In this document: positions 30,701-41,588 of the stretch, piece by piece
Layout: each line of letters opens with the position of its first letter
Numbering within the stretch: the stretch's first letter is position 1
Assembly: GCA_030068145.1 (NCBI GenBank)
Contig: JAPJBO010000675.1
Coordinates: 1 to 64,000 of the forward strand
Source: Diplonema papillatum
Taxonomy: Eukaryota > Euglenozoa > Diplonemea > Diplonemida > Diplonemidae
Direction of reading: 5' to 3'
DNA length: 64,000 nt
Notes under the pieces: model-generated
What the model saw: only the letters and a program-made list of their open reading frames with translations
The model's database searches: none
What the model was told of the DNA's origin: nothing
Made by a program: the position numbers and the translations under genes

Positions 30701-31433
30701 CTTACCCACGCAGGGAGCCCGCCAGTTTTATCAAACGCAAACGGTTGACAAACGTGCAAACGTGTTTGATTCACGGTGGACATGAACTTTTGTCAAACGT
30801 TCAAACATTCAATGTTTGACATGATCACTGCCCTAGGGGACCCCCTCCCGGGTAGGGGGTATCAGATGTCCTTTAAAGCGAAATCTTCCTTTAAAAGTCA
30901 AAGTTTTGCATCTCAGCAGTGACGAAGCGCGTTCGAGTATGTCGAAAACGAAAGCGCGTGTAGTGTCCGTCAAACCGCTCATTTCTGCATAACATGAACC
31001 CCCTTGCTCCCGGATCTTGTACGTGCCCGAATCAGCGATACACCGAGAGTTTGCTCCCATCCGGGTCGCCCCCTGTGTAAGACCGCCTGGAAAAGATCCT
31101 AGAAAGTCAATTACACCCGGCTTTCCACAGCATCACGCACAAAAACCCATTCATGAACGGTCACACGGAGACCCTAAAACCCCGGAATTTCAAGCGAACT
31201 TTAACTCTAAAAATACACGTCCAGCAACAGGTAGCAAATGATAAATATTGCTTCATAAAGTATTGCTATGGATGCTGCAGAAACTGAGGCAAGGTGCTTG
31301 GTGGGCAGTATTGTGACCGGATTGTGACAGGATTGTGAGAAGGCGAAGAGCGTGTCTGCGTTAGAAAGGGGCGACTTCGAAAAGATGCGATGATGTGGTA
31401 CCGGATACGTTTCGGGCATGTATACTGGGGGGG

Positions 31434-31614
31434 ATCCGGGCACGTGCGGGCTGAGCTGATCCGGGCGTGTACTAGACTGATCCGGGCATGCTCTGGATTG
31501 ATCCGGGCATATACCAGACTGATCCGGGCACGAACCAGACTGAGCAGGGCATGTACACGACTGATCCAGGCACATTCAAGATTAATCCGGGCATATTTCA
31601 GACTAATCTGAGCA
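31434..31614. repeat. 30-bp minisatellite, about six copies
   Basis: Units of about 30 bp with tgatccgggcat and agact are repeated about six times with point changes. All frames stay open over much of the array since 30 is a multiple of three, which explains the frames seen on both strands. No evidence for a protein. Confidence 0.85.
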
Positions 31615-31659
31615 TAAACCACCCCCGCCCCCTGTGCGTAGCTCTTTCGGACGCTGAAA

Positions 31660-31885
31660 AGTCAACCAACCCGCTAAGGCCCAACCCTGGCGCCCAAAAG
31701 GGCTCCAAGAAGGCCTAATCCAAGTCATGCAATTCTTTTGACGCCGCAGCCTTCACTGGCGAAAGCTCTTCTTACTAAACCTCATACGCAAAAACTAAAG
31801 TGCTTGTCCTCGTGTTCTGCCTACACATGAACTAAGATTTCCCCCCATCGTTCCTGCTGGAAAAGTGCTGGACAACGCGCCGAAA
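31660..31885 (+). repeat. Dispersed repeat R4, copy 1
   Basis: The order of blocks is ccaaaagggctccaagaagg, tccaagtcatgcaa, ctaaagtgc, actaagattt, ccccccatcgttcctgctg, aagtgctgga and ttggccgcca. It matches 34715-34960. The coding-like end AQKGSKKA-stop parallels KKGAKKA-stop in the other copy. Confidence 0.65.
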
Positions 31886-32157
31886 ATGCTTTTGGCCGCC
31901 ACTACACCACCGTACGTGACTCAACTTCCAAGCTATGATGCAATAAAACTACCTTATTACCTCGTAATTGGTGGGATCCGCAAATTTGGAATATTTTGAA
32001 TCTCGAGTGACGGTTTCCTCCATTACTGCACGGCAATAAAATAGCTATTGTTGTCACTTGGAAATTTCTTCACGCGCTCGACACCTCATTATTTCACTCA
32101 ACAGCTCTTTATTCTACTGCAGCAAAACTGCACTGAGTCGAGGGCCGTTTTTTTTTA

Positions 32158-32798
32158 CATAAGCCAGGGTTTAAGTTAGGGCCGGTTTTCCGGTTTCCAA
32201 AACCGGCTTTCGGCTAAACCCGGTTTTGGAAAAAAAAAAAAAAAGTGGAATTCGCCCCAGCCCGGAACCGGCTTGTTCACTACTACACTGCACTGCTGCA
32301 GTGCACTACTATTCTGCACCGCGGATGGCATTCCAAATGACGTTCTTTCCTCGTACGTAGAGACCTTTACTTCTGGGGAAAGAAAGCTTGCATATACGTC
32401 TCTCGAAGACCTCAAAGCTGCCCAAGAACACGCCATGACCCTGAGAAAGAGTTGTGAAAAGAGCTGGTGGATCTGATGACCAGCGGTATTGCTACACGTA
32501 AACAAAGATTCCGAAGCCATCGTCTACCTCCCTGTTTGGGTCTCTGCTGTTTCCTCCCCTGACTTGCAGTTTACTTGTTGCACCTGTAGGCTTCTCCCGT
32601 TCTCTGTTTTGCAACTGAGCGGGCACGCTTGGGCGCAGCGGCATGGTGTTACCGCCGCCGCAGGCCGGAAACGTGGCCCCGGGGATGCGAATGAGGGCCG
32701 GGAACGCGTCCGAACCGCAGTGCAGCGCTGACAGGCAAAAACCGGGAAAACCGGGAATAGAGCTAAAAAGAAAATCCTAACTTAACCCCTGCATAAGC
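32158..32798. mobile_element. hAT-like non-autonomous DNA transposon
   Basis: Imperfect terminal inverted repeats: 32165 starts cagggtttaagttaggg, and the right end finishes cctaacttaacccctg at 32791. Further inward both ends carry inverted AACCGG/CCGGTT-rich sequence. The direct repeat cataagc flanks the element on both sides (32158-32164, 32792-32798), seven bases. hAT elements make 8-bp duplications and begin CAGGG or similar, so the class is probable. The inside (about 32270-32476) has a 67-codon frame ending in EKSWWI that lacks transposase features. It is inserted in a repeat that is intact at 5997-6200. Confidence 0.7.
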
Positions 32799-33000
32799 GC
32801 CAGCTTGAAAGGAAATGCTCGACGATGCTGCCCGACAAAGAACAGAAGGGATCCCATGTGCTGTAACTACCGAACCACGTGTTGAACGGACGTGAGGTCA
32901 TGCGGGTCTACCCCTACACGACAAATCACACAAACACAACAGGTCAAAAAATCCTGAGTGAGAAAACAACACACGGTGGTGTAAGCGAAGAACAAATCAG
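32799..33000 (+). repeat. Dispersed repeat R5, copy 2
   Basis: From ccagcttgaaaggaaatg to ggtggtgtaagcgaagaaca this matches 5997-6200 at about 85-90 percent by eye, including gacgtgaggtcatgcgggtc. The hAT-like element abuts its left end. Confidence 0.7.
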
Positions 33001-33298
33001 ATTGTGTTTGTATTGTATTTGCCCCTTACCTCTATATTTCCCCCCTTCCATTCGGAGTCGAAGCAGCTACGTCGAGTATTTTGATGTGGAGTTCCAGTGC
33101 AATACTGGCAGTGATCGTGACTTTATCATAGTTGGCAAGCAACGCAAATTTAAGAAAAGTTGGTGACCCCCGAAAAGAGCAAAGTCGATTTGCTTCAGAT
33201 TTGCTTCAGATTCGCTTAAATTCGCTCAAGAAAAAGGAAGCAAATTTAAAAAAAGTTCATAGCGAATGGGACATTCTGCAGGGAAGTACCCCTTTGGT

Positions 33299-34109
33299 CT
33301 AATGTTCAGCGCGTGGCCGAAATAGTGGACCACAATCCCACCCCCTTTGTACCTTGAGTCCCTTCAGTAGAGTCATGTTGTCGCGCAAACCACGAACAAA
33401 CGCCAATGCGTCATCTATGCTATTCGTCCCCAGCGTCGTTTTTCGAACCGTTTGCCTTACCTCCCGGTCCGCAGTCTCTGGTTGCTCGCTCTGCTCTCTG
33501 GTTGCTCGCTCTGCTCTTTCCAACGCTATTCGTGGATTAGAAGGTCGGTATTTTAACTTCCCTTGGTCTCTTTGTGGTCCCATCTCACCTTCAAGACACG
33601 GCTGTGTCACGCATGCTCTTGACAGACGCTAGCGTGTGGTACGGTCGTTGTAGCAAGGGGTTTCATCTGACACTCGGATGAGGTTCGTTACTTCACCGCC
33701 GTAGGATGTTCCCTGCCTGAAGGTCTGTTTCTGTCCTTGGGTTGCCCGTGTCGGCGTTGAACTCTTTCTTCAACAGCACCGTATTCTGCGGTTCTTCTCT
33801 CTTGCCTGACTCCTTGCTTCCACCGGGCCTACGGGTAGGACGAAACCTGCCGTTCAGTGTCGCAGCTTTGCGAAGCCCTGCTTGCGGTACGGCTCACACC
33901 TTGTCACCGGCCTTACTTGCCGTCTGCTCTTGTATGGCGGCCTCGTAGGTGCACATCGACTTCGAACGCCTGCTGGTTCGGTGTGGCCTCTTGTTGAGAC
34001 CGGCCATGTTCCCACCTCGTTGACATGCATCTACTGCCCCCTGTTCTTTGAACATGACCCACCGGACAGTAGAGGAACGAGTGCCCTTGTTCATGTCTAA
34101 CGCCCCCAT
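33299..34109 (-). pseudogene. Possible decayed coding sequence on the minus strand
   Basis: Two minus-strand frames (33299-33610 and 33894-34109) read like charged, protein-like sequence (ALERAERATREQSEQPETAD; GGNMAGLNKRPHRTSRRSKS), with stops between them. I recognise no domain. It could be a remnant transposase or host gene, or chance. Confidence 0.2.
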
Positions 34110-36230
34110 AGACCCTTGATCACATCGACTTCAGCTTTTCTGGTGTCATGTTGGGGGTTTCGATCGTCCTTCTCCTTCTGCTCCGGGAACACGGTACGAA
34201 TGGTTGAGCATTGCGAGGCTTTTCTTCAACAGCACCATACTTGTCGCCCTGCACGGCTATCGTGCAACGCTGTCCCGGCTCCGTTTCCGCAGGTTCGCCT
34301 TTTCCCGCCTTCGTTGCATGCTTCCTCAGTTGTCAAAATCCCTAGTGCATGATGCCTACTTTGCTTAAATTTGCTTTTCTTTGCTCGTAATCTGAATGGC
34401 AAATCTCCTGAGCAATTTTAAGCAAAGCCGTCTTTGCTTGCCAACTATGCTTTATGGAGTGAATTTTTGTACATAGGCATTCCGCAGGTTAACAGCAAGA
34501 TGCCTGGGAAGAAAATGGCTAGCAAGCGCAAGAAGGAGAATTCACCATCGTCGGGCAATGACCTTCAGCAGGCTCGACCTGCTCCCGAAGGGGAGTTCTC
34601 TGTTCCCAGCCCGCTGCCCCATCCACTCATGCAGGCATCGTGGTCTATCTTTCGATTGCACATTGCAGAGCATGCTTACATCATCATTGGTGCAGACCAC
34701 CTTCATCCAACCGCCAAGGCCCGCCGCCCCAAAGCCTGGTGCCAAAAAGGGCGCCAAAAAGGCCTGATCCAAGTCATGCAAACTCTTTCTTTTTACTCCA
34801 CTGTCCGGCCTTCACCGGCTGCTTTCTTCTTATAACATGCAATGCAACAACTAAAGTGCGTCACGCCCTTGTGTGCCTGTACATGAAACTAAGATTTTCC
34901 CCCCATCGTTCCTGCTGAAGAAGTGCTGGAAACCGCACCGAAAACGCCGTTTGGCCGCCATATTCCACTCAGTGCAGTTTTGCAGCACCAGTAGAATAAA
35001 GAGCTGTAGAGTGAAAAAGAGATTTTATCCCATGGGGACCTCACTTTTGCCACTCACTCCAGGCCTCATCCCACTCTGAGGCTCATTATCCCATTCTGAG
35101 GCTCATTATCCCAGTGGTATCTTCAGTTCAGGCTGAAGAATGTGCAGTCCAAAATGCGAGCAGGCGGGGAGAAAGTGGTACAAAATGGGTTAAAACGCCA
35201 TGATGTCGCCCAGCAGAGACCGTTGCATTCTCTGCAAAGTTGCAAATGTAGTTCTCGGGGTTGGCCCATGGGGCTTGACCGGCCCCGTGAACTACGGGGC
35301 CTGTCTACGACAGCCCCCACGGGCATTGAGGAAGTAGTGGGATTCACACAGCCCTCGAGGCAAACCCGAACACGCGAAAGGAATGCCTCGGTTTTCAGTC
35401 AGCTTTTGGGACACGAGCAGACTTTTGCTTGTATCGAAAGACTGCTGAGCAACCGTGACCAGTGGAAGAAATTAACTGGGACAGTGTTGCACCTCCGTCA
35501 CCGTCGTTGTTGCACTGGTACGACGAAGTGAGTGCCCAGTGTATATCTCCTTATTGTACTTGTTGAGCAGCCAAGCAGCGTCGATAGCGAGTTTGCGAGA
35601 AGGCTAGAGGGGGAGAAACAATACTACTACAAAATGGGTCTTTTTTGTTGAGCGCTTACGCCCATCACTGAACCTGTGTTTCGTGTGGGCTACAGCACAT
35701 TTACCTCCTTTGATCTTTTGCTACCGGCAGCCTCAAGTGTTTCCTACAAAGCAGGTGCTTAAACAAAAATACTTGAGCGTCTGCCTTGTGCTTACTTCGA
35801 AGGCCAGAGGGGGATAAACAATACAACTACAATGTGGGTCTCTGTTGGTTGAGCGCTTACGCCCATTTTCAACAACTCCGCTTTTCTGATTGTTACTTCA
35901 ACACAAACCAAAACTAAGCTTTTCTTAATAACACCTCAACACAAACCAAAACTAAGCTTTTCTTAACAACACCTCAACACAAACCAAAACTACGTTTTTC
36001 TGAATGACACCCCACACAAACAAGTCGTCGTTCACACATCAGCCTAACCAGCACTTCACCACTTCACGAATTTGGCGTTTTTTTTTGCATCTAGCAAATG
36101 CAATTTTTCAAGAACAAAACCGATCGATGGCAGCGTACCATCCTCACTCCCGTTAGATGAACAAAACAGGTTCGAAGGAAATGCGCACACTTCACCACTT
36201 CATGTGGACTTACTCGTCACTTCCGCTTCA
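34110..36230. other. Repeat-rich stretch, no supported gene
   Basis: Contains repeat R4 copy 2 (34715-34990; ends with an AATAAA), a 22-bp duplication gaggctcattatccca (35080-35112), a dispersed repeat duplicated at about 35600-35690 and 35800-35880 (gagggggataaacaatac, gttgagcgcttacgccca), and a short tandem aacacaaaccaaaacta (about 35905-36015). A segment at 35728-35761 is the reverse complement of 6664-6700. Confidence 0.55.
34715..34990 (+). repeat. Dispersed repeat R4, copy 2
   Basis: Matches 31660-31885 and then continues, through ttccactcagtgcagttttg and aataaagagctg, into sequence also related to the reverse strand around 32095-32140. The last coding-like codons, PGAKKGAKKA-stop, followed by an AATAAA about 220 bp later, resemble the 3' end of a gene. 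The repeat may descend from a duplicated or retroposed gene end. Confidence 0.55.
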
Positions 36231-36235
36231 TGGGC

Positions 36236-36553
36236 GTTGCTCACCACTCCACCACTAAGGGACGTTGGTCACCACTCCACCACTAAGGGACGTTGGTCAC
36301 CACTCCACCACTAAGGGACGTTGGTCACCACTCCACCACTAAGGGACGTTGCTCACCACTCCACCACTAAGGGACGTTGGTCACCACTCCACCACTAAGG
36401 GACGTTGGTCACCACTCTACCACTAAGGGACGTTGGTCACCACTCCACCACTAAGGGACGTTGCTCACCACTCCACCACTAAGGGACGTTGGTCACCACT
36501 CCACCACTAAGGGACGTTGCTCACCACTCCACCACTAAGGGACGTTGATCACC
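36236..36553. repeat. 28-bp minisatellite, about 11 copies
   Basis: The unit caccactccaccactaaggg followed by acgttggt repeats about 11 times, with gttgct or gttggt as the main variant. The units touch each other without unique spacers, so this is not a CRISPR array. Confidence 0.95.
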
Positions 36554-37104
36554 ACCTGAAGACGTACGGGCAGAGCGGTGGAGTCGTCCTAGTGTCCTCT
36601 GTATGCCGTTTGGTGGGGGAGAAAATGTAAACAACCTCGGTTTGCGTTTTCACTACACGGTTTTTTAGTACTACCAATCTTACGGGTTGCCTTTTAATGT
36701 ACTGTGCCGGTACGCACAAACAAAACGGAGCGCCTGTCTTTTCTACCACTTCAAGCGGGTCGGCCCCGCCGCAAGTTAAGCTGATGTATGATAGTCGTCG
36801 ACATCTAACAAGTAAAATAATTTGCTGTCGTCGGAAAAAAAAAAGAACTTCACAAACACACAAAAGGTCGAAAGACACCAATCTGTACGCCCATTCGGGA
36901 TCGTCGGCACAAAAATACAACAAAACTACGCATTTCTTTCTTAACGCGAGCGCACGACCACCTCTGTACTCGGGAATAAGAAAAAAATCCGCCAGCCGGT
37001 AAAAAACACCATTTTTACCGGCGAAAAAACAGGGCAGTGGCCCTCGGGATGTTTTTGCCCTCGCCTCCCGGCTCGGGAGCAGAAACCACTTCGGGGGAAA
37101 AAAG

Positions 37105-37900
37105 CCCTGTTATCATGCTTTGCATCCTGGCAGCGTTTGGCAGAGTCTGGCTGAGTCTCGCCAGAGTCCAGTCTGAGTCTGGGCGACTCAGGCAGACTCA
37201 GGATGGTCTCAGGCAAACTCAGGCTGGGCAGTATAATATACTGCCCAGCCCATTATATTAGTGTCGGGTCACTTCAGTGGGGCAGTGACGGCCAAGAATC
37301 ACAATTCCAATGGCAATCACAAGAATTAAAACCCAGCCACCTGGAAGGGACTAGTGATCTGGTGCTTTGGGCACCACCTCAAGAACCACATCACAAAGCT
37401 GTTGAGCACGACACACACAGGTGCAAGACAACTTGTAAAATTTACAGCGTTAGGTACAGGTAATTACCTATACTCAACGCTGAACCGCGATTTTTGCGGT
37501 TCAGCGTTAAGTATAGGTAATTGCCTCAGCTTTAGGGTCCCAATTTCAGGTGTTCACATTTCGTTTGCAACACTAAAATTTTGTCTGGTTAGGAGCATTT
37601 TTGATTTCAGTGTGCGGGGTCCCAAGTTGTTGTCTGATACACCATGCACATCTGCAAGCTTGCTGCCAGAACCTCAGTGACCAACCACTGAAGTGGCCAG
37701 GTGCAGTAGTGCAGTACCAGTACAGTAGTTCAACAGTGCAGCCCGCCCAGCCTGAGTTTGCCTGAGTCCAGACTGAGTCTGGCTGAGTCACTCAGGCTCG
37801 ACTCAGGCTGAACTCAGGCTCGACTCAGTCTGAGTATTTCCCGTTTTCACATTTCTTCCCGGAGGGGAGTATTTCTCGCCAGACGCAGCCAGGATGCAAA
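37105..37900. mobile_element. Foldback-type element with long inverted ends
   Basis: The left segment catgctttgcatcctggcag followed by GACTC/GAGTC-rich sequence and caaactcaggctgggc (37115-37232) is mirrored on the right as gcccagcctgagtttgcctg ... gccaggatgcaaagcatg (37741-37903). The inverted ends are about 110-130 bp and imperfect, enriched in ACTCAGGC blocks. In the centre lies a near-perfect 32-bp-arm hairpin (37457-37527). No protein is encoded. This is a MITE or foldback element by shape. Confidence 0.65.
37457..37527. other. Strong hairpin, 32-bp arms
   Basis: The left arm caggtaattacctatactca (continuing to gaaccgc at 37488) is complementary to the right arm from gcggttcagcgttaagtata to 37527, with only one or two mismatches and a loop of seven bases. 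Such a palindrome can extrude a cruciform or form an RNA hairpin. Confidence 0.85.
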
Positions 37901-37903
37901 GCA

Positions 37904-39440
37904 TGTGTCATTGGCCCGAGGAAGAATATATTTTGTCCGGACGGAGAGTGGTCCTGTCTAGATCCTGTTCCGGAAACCACACTGCGTCTAACGGCACCCA
38001 CGACTCGCCGCTTCACATTTGACATCAACATCAACCTTTCGCAGCAGCGATTGCCCAACTGATGCTGGAAAACATCAATACTCACCCCTTCGCCCCCCGC
38101 ACACCCCCCTACTTTTTCATCCCAAAACGAAGTTGGTCGCCAGGTGGCCGGACGGCATCTCGCACTGATGCAACTATGTTTGCAGTCGGGCAACAGAGTG
38201 CTTTAACCTATCAGCAGCGACGAAGCGCGTTCGAGTACGTCAAGAACGAATGCACGTGGAGTGTTTTGGCCATACATAAGAACGTGGAGAAATATAAATA
38301 CCGACCTCGTTAAGCTGCTCATTTCTGGATCATATGATCCTCTTTGCTCCCCCACCTTCTGAACCTTGCAGACAACTCTTCTGATCAACAAGTTCCTGAT
38401 CCTGACAGGTTTCTGCGGGTGCAGCATCTTTCATTTACTCTTGTAGTGAGGCGACCGGAAACTCCTCGGAGAGATGGTCCTTGCACTCCAACTCGTCTCT
38501 CTCTCACTCTCCCCCTCTCTCCCTCTTGTCTTGCCCCCCTTCATGTGAAGGGTCCGCCAGGGCGCAACAGCTGGGCAACAATAAACAAGAGGCTATCTCG
38601 CAGTACGAATTAAAAGTGCGGGAGGGAGAAGAAGATTTAAGGGATTTTCGATGTCCCTTCCTACAGCTTCCCCCTCCAGTGCTGATACTAAGGAGGCGCA
38701 CTCGGCAGTGTTGCCAGTCGGGCTGAGCTCTGAATTTCTTCCCCGAACATGATGCTGAGGAAGGAAACAGCTGTGGGCAGAACGCCCTCGCAGAAACGAA
38801 CGAAACTGAACCCTTCGAGATCCGGCCGAGAACGTCACGATCAGATCACGTCTGTTGTGACGATCGCACGGACGTTCTCGCCGAAACGTTATGCCTCCCA
38901 CTCAGGGGTGGGGGGACCCGGCAGTGATCATGGCAAATGTTGAACGTTTGCACGTTTGACCAACGTTTGCGTTTGCAACATCCATGTCAAACGTGAATAA
39001 ACGTGACACGAACACCAGAGCATCTTTCCGGACTGTTTCCCCCCGTTTGCCCTGTTCGCTTCCCCCTCCCCTCTCTCTCTTCCTCTCTCTCTCTCTCTCT
39101 CTCTCGCTTCCTCTCTCTCTTTCCTCGTTCGACGGTGTACATGCACACGTGCCCAGTGGTTTGTTAGTTCATTGAAGACTTCTTCGGTCTTTTATATATC
39201 CACAAAAAGAAGAAAGCACATCGGGGAAGCTGTTGGAGACGTCTTCGGATAAACCGTGAAGGGAATATCATCGTTTGATGAAACTGGGTCCGCGGCTGGT
39301 GTGGAGTGGGTAACACCGGTGTCCAGCGCTGCCTTGCGAAATGAAGTTGGTGAAACCGCTGCCCTAATTATCTCTGCCGTGGTAGTTCAGGTGACGCAGG
39401 CTTCGCAATCAGGGCCCTCGTCCTGCTGCACGTCGTTCTT
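37904..39440. other. Repeat-rich stretch, no supported gene
   Basis: Contains dispersed repeats shared with 30915-31030 (38212-38370), the gagatggtccttgcac motif with CT-run (38467-38525), the uninterrupted R3 repeat (38747-38900), the ACGTTTG-rich palindromic segment (38935-39000), and a CT-dinucleotide tract (39070-39125). Confidence 0.6.
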
Positions 39441-39628
39441 TGCCATACTGGAAAGTGTTGGGTTGGGCATATTGCGCATGCCATACTGGAAAGTGTTGGG
39501 TTGGGCATATTGCGCATGCCATACTGGAAAGTGTTGGGTTGGACATATTGCGCATGTACTGGAAAGTGTTGGGTTGGGCATATTGCGCATGCCATACTGG
39601 AAAGTGTTGGGTTGAGCATATTGCGCAG
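39441..39628. repeat. 38-bp minisatellite, five copies
   Basis: The unit catactggaaagtgttgggt followed by tgggcatattgcgcatgc repeats five times, one copy shortened by a few bases. Open frames on both strands here follow from the repeat. Confidence 0.92.
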
Positions 39629-40547
39629 AGGCAGTCGCCGCGATCGCAGAGACGGTCTCAACAGAACCCCGTTGCAGATGACGGACAGTTCACTTGCCCG
39701 AGAATCGGTAGAACGTATCACAGATTCCGATGGCTCCATCGGCAGGTGCTGTCCAAGTATAATTATAATCTTTTTGTGCCCTGACGAGCCGTCGACGCTC
39801 ATGCCGGCAGCCCCATCCTGAAGTGCAAATACTGGCGACGCGTCACTACTGCTGTGTGCGCTCGGATTGGCGCCGCTCAAACGGCCACCTTAAGTCACTC
39901 GTTTGTTTGTAAAGATTGCTCCGTCTTCTTCCTGACTTGTTCCGAGTAGGACGACACATACTACTACTACTTGTGCCCAGACACCTTGCACGAAGGTTTT
40001 ATGTTGCCAGAGTCGTGAGCACTTTCACAACCTCTCATCAAACATTTTTTTCCTTAGAGACGCGTAACACGTAAGGTTACGATACTCGCGATGCAAACCT
40101 ACACCCGCAGTACATCTACGGTAAAGAATTTTCTAGACTAGACCTCTTGCGAGTCGGAATCAAACGAAACCGATTCTCGTTCTGGGTTTGCCGTTTTTCA
40201 ATATGCCACGCACTTGCTTTGCAGAAAAAAACGTCCCACGGGATCGTTGGAAACACCAAGAATACTCGAGGAAGCCAGTTGCAATCCACAAAGAAGGAAA
40301 GCGCAGCCGCGTACAAACCACAGGCAAATCTGGGTTTAGTGCCGGGTGCAAGCGTTCAACGGGGAATAAGCACCCTCGGCCTCCTCTCTCTCTCGAGCTT
40401 TTCCCTTCAACTTTTCTGAATCCTTTTATTGGATGGTGTTCTCGGCTTCCCTTTCTCCCTTTGACCCCTCACGAAAGCGACGGCCAGTCATTTTGAACCG
40501 TGCAAAAACACGGACCTTGTATTTTCTTTCATTTTGGCCTCTATTTT

Positions 40548-40760
40548 TTTACCGATTGGCTGGGATAGAGCTTGGGAGAGGGTAGCTCGTTGGACGGGAA
40601 GAGCACGCAGTCTTGTATTTCCCGAGGTTTTACTATCCCAGCACATACACACCTTCTCCGGTAGCTCCCGGTTCAGCCGACTTCAACAAGTTCAGCGCCC
40701 GAATCCACGCAATGTTTCTCAGCTGGACGCAAAAGTCGTAACAAGGTTGCTGTAGGTGAT
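40548..40760 (+). rRNA. 18S rRNA 3'-end fragment A (helix 44-45)
   Basis: Starts taccgattggctgggataga, contains the helix 44 wording shared with fragment B (gcttgggagagggtagctcg; cagcgcccgaatcca; gcaatgtttctcagct), and ends with the universal aaaagtcgtaacaagg, ttgctgtaggtga. Compared with fragment B it holds an extra block of about 95 bp (40595-40693) in the middle of helix 44, either a natural variable arm or an insertion. Upstream 18S sequence is missing. It is a partial copy, not a working gene. Confidence 0.85.
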
Positions 40761-40814
40761 TCGATTCGCCACTTCGGCAGCTGCAGGCGAGCTGCTGCGA
40801 CGCGTGCTGTAGAC

Positions 40815-41078
40815 TCGCCTTCACTGGCGACCGTCAGCGGCGAAGGATGGGAAATCTTTTGAACTTGCATTGTGATGAGGATCGATGATTGCAATTGTTC
40901 TCCTTGAATGAGGAATGCCCAGGCGCAAGCCATCAGCTTGCACTGATTACGTCCCTGCCATTTGTACAACCCGTCGTCGTTGCTACCGATTGGCTGTGGG
41001 GTAGAGCTTGGGAGAGGGAAGCTCGTTCTTGGCAGCGCCCGAATCCAAGCAATGTTTCTCAGCTAGAGGAAGCAAAAG
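40815..41078 (+). rRNA. 18S rRNA fragment B (helices 41-44)
   Basis: Readable against any eukaryotic 18S: gaaatcttttgaacttgcat, tgtgatgaggatcgatgatt, gcaattg, ttgaatgaggaatgccc, gccatcagcttgcactgatt, acgtccctgcc, tttgtaca, cccgtcgtcgttgctaccga and finally gaggaagcaaaagtcgta. It stops before the end of helix 45. It follows fragment A by about 55 bp in the same orientation, so two 18S tails stand in tandem without the rest of the rDNA. Substitutions at conserved sites show decay. Confidence 0.9.
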
Positions 41079-41437
41079 TCGTACCAACGCAAACAACCCG
41101 AAACTGCCCCAGCGACCCATCAAGCTACGGTGCCACCGCAGAGACTTTTTCTCGCGGCCAGACGTCATGAACGATCCTGTTGATGTCGATCCTGTTGACC
41201 ATGTCCACAAGGACCCGGATATGCCGGTGTCTCCATTTTTTGAATGCGCAGACAGGGTTGGCGAACTCGAAAGCTGCACGTTCTTCGTGTAGTTGTAAGG
41301 GGGTGTTGTAAGTGCGGAGAAAAGGGGAAAACACACAGTTCTCTTCCATGGGACCTTACCGTTTGAGAAAGTGCACAGAACCCATCAGCAACTTGCAGGC
41401 CTGAGCCAAGCGACGATTGCGGAGGAGAGGACGAATG

Positions 41438-41543
41438 AATAGCAAATAAGCGTGAAAGCGCAACACTCAGCCACTGAAAAGTGCGGAGGAGAGGTGCCGC
41501 AACAGCAAATAAGCGGGAAAGCGCGCCACTCAGCCACTCTTTT
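41438..41543 (+). repeat. Tandem duplication in the alcohol dehydrogenase 5' flank
   Basis: The segment agcaaataagcgtgaaagcg followed by ca(a/c)cactcagccact occurs twice about 65 bp apart (about 41440 and 41505), ending some 45 bp before the ATG at 41589. It may include duplicated promoter or 5' UTR sequence. Confidence 0.65.
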
Positions 41544-41588
41544 CAACCGAAGCACCGCCCGTCCAAACCAGATAACAGCACACGACAA

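Larger units (their letters stand above)
30078..31429. other. Repeat-rich stretch after the monooxygenase gene
   Basis: Besides repeat R3 and its insertion, this holds a TTTGACA/ACGTTTG-rich segment with short palindromes (about 30725-30825), also seen at 38935-39000. It also has a dispersed repeat shared by 30915-31030 and 38212-38370, and a segment at 31138-31210 (gaacggtcacacggagaccc) that is nearly identical to 46278-46350. No gene. Confidence 0.6.

Noticed and set aside
36236-36553. CRISPR-like array of 28-bp repeats
   Set aside because: Units are directly adjacent without unique spacers and the genome is eukaryotic. It is a minisatellite.
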